This document shows positions 61,914-64,000 of a DNA stretch of 64,000 bases, in pieces (position 1 is the first letter of the stretch; every line of letters starts with the position of its first letter). Under the pieces are notes generated by a model that was given only the letters and a program-made list of their open reading frames with translations, did no database searches and had not been told where the DNA came from. The stretch spans positions 1 to 64,000 of the forward strand of contig CANSLJ010000005.1 of NCBI GenBank assembly GCA_947647735.1, written 5' to 3'. This DNA is from an uncultured bacterium (GTDB lineage Bacteria; Bacillota; Clostridia; Lachnospirales; Lachnospiraceae). Position numbers and translations under genes: made by a program.

Positions 61914-61942
61914 TTGAAAGGCCATCGTTCTTTTGTTATACT
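61914..61942 (+). promoter_or_regulatory. Promoter of nitroreductase gene
   Basis: TTGAAA (61914-61919), 17-nt spacer, TATACT (61937-61942). Confidence 0.7.
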
Positions 61943-61995
61943 TGTCTATAGTATTTTGATGTAGAAAACGTTCATTAAGACAAGGGAGGTATTCA

Positions 61996-62535
61996 ATGAC
62001 CGCAAAAGAATGTATTATGGGGCGCAGAAGTGTTCGTCAGTTCACAGAGCAGGCGATCGACCACGAGCTTCTTTCCGAGATCGTGGAGACAGCTTCCTAC
62101 TATCCCAGCTGGAAACATACTCAGATCGTACGGTTTGTTGCTGTGGAGGGGGAGAAGAAGGAAAGGCTCGCAAAAGAATGTACTGATATGTGGGCGAACA
62201 ACGGAAAGATCATGGAAGCCGCTCCGGTGGTAATGGCGATCACCATCATCAAAAACCGTTCCGGTTTTGAGAGAGATGGTTCCTATTCCACAAACAAGAA
62301 GGACGGCTGGCAGATGTACGATGCGGGAATTGCTTCCCAGACACTTTGCCTGGCGGCTTACGAGAAGGGGATAGCATCTGTTATTCTTGGCCTCTTTGAC
62401 GATGTGAAAGCAGCGTCTATTTTAGAGATTCCGGAGGACAGAGAGGTGGCGGCTCTGATCCCTATGGGATATGCGGCCGAGGAGCCTAAAGCACCGAGAA
62501 GAAAACCGGTGGAAGAATTATTGTCGTTTTGTTAA
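61996..62535 (+). CDS. Nitroreductase-family FMN protein
   Basis: A 179-residue flavoprotein of the nitroreductase fold. The opening RRSVRQFTEQAIDHELLSEI gives the Arg-Arg-Ser FMN phosphate contacts; SYYPSWKHTQIVRFV and YDAGIASQTLCLAAYEKG are typical. Reduces nitro compounds, quinones or similar using NAD(P)H. GGGAGG ahead of ATG 61996. Own promoter and terminator, so monocistronic. Confidence 0.9.
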   Translation: MTAKECIMGRRSVRQFTEQAIDHELLSEIVETASYYPSWKHTQIVRFVAVEGEKKERLAKECTDMWANNGKIMEAAPVVMAITIIKNRSGFERDGSYSTNKKDGWQMYDAGIASQTLCLAAYEKGIASVILGLFDDVKAASILEIPEDREVAALIPMGYAAEEPKAPRRKPVEELLSFC

Positions 62536-62541
62536 TTAGAG

Positions 62542-62571
62542 GCGGAGGGACTTTTATCCCTTCGCTTTTTT
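62542..62571 (+). terminator. Intrinsic terminator after nitroreductase gene
   Basis: GCGGAGGGA / TCCCTTCGC stem followed by TTTTTT. The tail-like sequence TGCGAAACTGGAATGGAGG starts 10 nt later, ahead of pyrB. Confidence 0.8.
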
Positions 62572-62607
62572 ATGGCTTATGCGAAACTGGAATGGAGGTA
62601 TTATTTT

Positions 62608-63519
62608 ATGAATCATTTACTTAGTCCTCTGGATTTTTCGACGGAGGAACTTGACGAACTGTTTGACCTTGCGGACGATATTGAGAGGAACCCTGAAAAA
62701 TATGCGCATGTCTGTGCGGGAAAAAAGCTTGCCACCTGTTTTTATGAACCCAGCACAAGGACAAGGCTGAGTTTTGAGACGGCGATGTTAAATCTGGGTG
62801 GGAGTGTGATCGGATTTTCCGATGCGGCATCTTCCTCCGCATCGAAGGGAGAGAGTGTTGCGGATACAACACGTGTGATCTGCTGCTTTGCGGATATTTG
62901 TGCCATGCGGCACCCGAAGGAGGGAGCGGCGTTTGTGGCGGCATCCAATTCCTCTATCCCGATCATTAATGCAGGGGACGGCGGGCACCAGCATCCCACG
63001 CAGACGCTGACGGACCTGATGACGATCCATGCGCTGAAAGGCAGGCTCGGGAACTTTACGGTGGGACTTTGCGGAGATCTGAAGTTCGGGCGCACCGTAC
63101 ATTCCCTGATCCATGCGCTGGTGCGCTATGAGAATGTGACATTCAAATTTATCTCGCCGGAGGAACTGAGGGTTCCGGATTATATCATTGAGATGCTGAG
63201 AGAGAAGGAGATTCCCTATGAGGAAGTGATCAGTCTGGAGAGCTGCATCCCGGAACTTGACCTGTTATATATGACGAGGGTACAGAGGGAGCGTTTCTTT
63301 AACGAGGAGGATTATGTCCGGTTGAAGGATTTCTATATCCTGGATAAAGCGAAGATGAATCTGGCAAAGCAGGATTGTCTGGTGCTGCATCCGCTGCCGA
63401 GGGTGAATGAGATTTCTGTCGAGGTGGATGATGACGAGAGGGCGGTTTACTTTAAGCAGGTGCAGTACGGGGTGTATGTGAGGATGGCGCTGATATTGAA
63501 GCTGCTGGAGCTTGCGTAA
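62608..63519 (+). CDS. pyrB: Aspartate carbamoyltransferase catalytic chain
   Basis: A 303-residue enzyme that makes N-carbamoyl-aspartate in pyrimidine synthesis. Carbamoyl-phosphate site [17 protein letters not shown], second motif [27 protein letters not shown] near the end. Length is normal. Start ATG 62608 follows TGGAGG; an earlier in-frame ATG (62572) lies in the terminator tail. It is followed by the regulatory chain, so the enzyme is of the PyrB/PyrI type. The sequence before its ribosome site resembles the tail of the structured RNA elements. Confidence 0.95.
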   Translation: MNHLLSPLDFSTEELDELFDLADDIERNPEKYAHVCAGKKLATCFYEPSTRTRLSFETAMLNLGGSVIGFSDAASSSASKGESVADTTRVICCFADICAMRHPKEGAAFVAASNSSIPIINAGDGGHQHPTQTLTDLMTIHALKGRLGNFTVGLCGDLKFGRTVHSLIHALVRYENVTFKFISPEELRVPDYIIEMLREKEIPYEEVISLESCIPELDLLYMTRVQRERFFNEEDYVRLKDFYILDKAKMNLAKQDCLVLHPLPRVNEISVEVDDDERAVYFKQVQYGVYVRMALILKLLELA

Positions 63520-63566
63520 AATGAGGGCGCAACGATGGAGAGACGGAACGAAAATAGGAGGTCAGT

Positions 63567-64000
63567 ATGCTTAATGTAGGGAAAATTGAGGAAGGACTGG
63601 TTTTGGATCATATAAAAGCCGGGAAGAGTATGGAGATATACAGGTATCTGCAGCTTGACAAGCTGGATTGCACGGTCGCGATCATTAAGAATGCCCGCAG
63701 CAATAAGATGGAGAAGAAGGATATCATCAAGGTTGAGTGTGACATTGATACGCTGAATCTGGATATTCTGGGGTATATTGACCATAATATCACAGTCAAT
63801 GTGATCCAGAAGGGAGAGATCGTGGAGAAGAAGGCGCTTCATCTGCCGAAAGAGATCAAAAATGTGATCCATTGCCATAATCCCCGTTGTATTACATCGA
63901 TAGAGCAGGAGCTTCCGCATATTTTTGTGCTGGCGGATGCGGCAAAGGAGGTTTACCGGTGTAAATATTGTGAGGAGAAGTACAGTAAGAAGGCATCACG
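63567..64000 (+). CDS. pyrI: Aspartate carbamoyltransferase regulatory chain (cut by window end)
   Basis: About 144 residues are visible, with no stop before the window end; the family is usually 140-155 long, so almost all is present. The N-terminal allosteric domain (MLNVGKIEEGLVLDHIKAGK) binds nucleotides, and the C-terminal zinc site is formed by CHNPRC and YRCKYC, all four Cys present. It allows feedback control of PyrB by nucleotides. The ribosome site AGGAGG lies in GGAACGAAAATAGGAGGTCA, again like the tail of the structured RNA elements. 47 nt separate it from pyrB. Confidence 0.93.
   Translation, partial: MLNVGKIEEGLVLDHIKAGKSMEIYRYLQLDKLDCTVAIIKNARSNKMEKKDIIKVECDIDTLNLDILGYIDHNITVNVIQKGEIVEKKALHLPKEIKNVIHCHNPRCITSIEQELPHIFVLADAAKEVYRCKYCEEKYSKKAS

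Noticed and set aside
1-64000. tRNA genes, prophage or insertion sequences with full transposase genes
   Set aside because: No tRNA cloverleaf, phage structural gene or intact IS transposase was seen; the two PD-(D/E)XK proteins lack obvious terminal inverted repeats of their own.

Overview
The window looks like chromosome of a Lachnospiraceae-type gut Clostridium. Pointers are the moderately GC-balanced Gram-positive gene style with strong AGGAGG ribosome sites, a dnaG-rpoD-trmK-nif3 core block, the TGS-domain nucleoside kinase, an [FeFe]-hydrogenase maturase (hydE), a T-box leader, PTS-based sugar uptake and several sigma factors with tethered or adjacent membrane partners. No plasmid, prophage, CRISPR array or tRNA gene was seen.

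Layout. 1-6.5 kb: small surface/secreted genes, three of them preceded by near-identical ECF-type promoters, next to a 773-residue membrane-fused sigma factor, then hydE. 6.5-14.3 kb: an XRE/TPR regulator, a LysE exporter, a flotillin, and an overlapping operon of sigma factor, membrane anti-sigma-like protein, Cys-rich acidic-repeat protein and radical SAM enzyme; then a HEAT-repeat protein. 14.6-21.9 kb: an L-ascorbate (ula) PTS operon with its DeoR regulator, no visible ulaD, and an unassigned propeller-like protein. 21.9-26.8 kb: HAD phosphatase, DUF3592-like membrane protein, ptsI-ptsH-HAD phosphatase, acylphosphatase. 26.9-30.8 kb (minus strand): P-II protein followed by potABC. 31-39.7 kb: dgt, dnaG, rpoD, trmK, nif3-like, nucleoside kinase, YhfC-type protease. 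40-48.4 kb: two PD-(D/E)XK Rpn/transposase-like proteins, RNase P RNA, a trypsin-like lipoprotein flanked by inverted palindromic repeats, two G3E (COG0523) GTPases, ylmH, a CmpB-type membrane protein. 48.4-53.7 kb: an alanine/glycine symporter, then a T-box (apparent UGG specifier) controlling a trpXYZ-like ABC transporter. 53.8-57.6 kb: ROK repressor, polyol dehydrogenase and GPH symporter. 57.6-62.5 kb: MerR regulator with divergent MATE pump, chemoreceptor, nitroreductase. 62.6-64 kb: pyrB and pyrI (cut by the window end).

The most unusual item is a family of about 100-nt structured RNA elements. Four complete copies are present: two in tandem before trpX, one between trpX and trpY, and one between ulaC and ulaA. 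All share a 10-bp outer stem, a 3x3 G-N-A/G-N-A internal loop, a middle stem, an 8-nt 3' bulge, an inner stem and a cap with a GNRA-type loop. The stems differ between copies by compensating changes, and the shared 3' tail runs directly into the ribosome binding site in three of the four. Pieces matching the 3' tail also precede yhfC, pyrB and pyrI. I do not recognise this as a known RNA class.

All function calls come from reading motifs by eye; no database search was possible.
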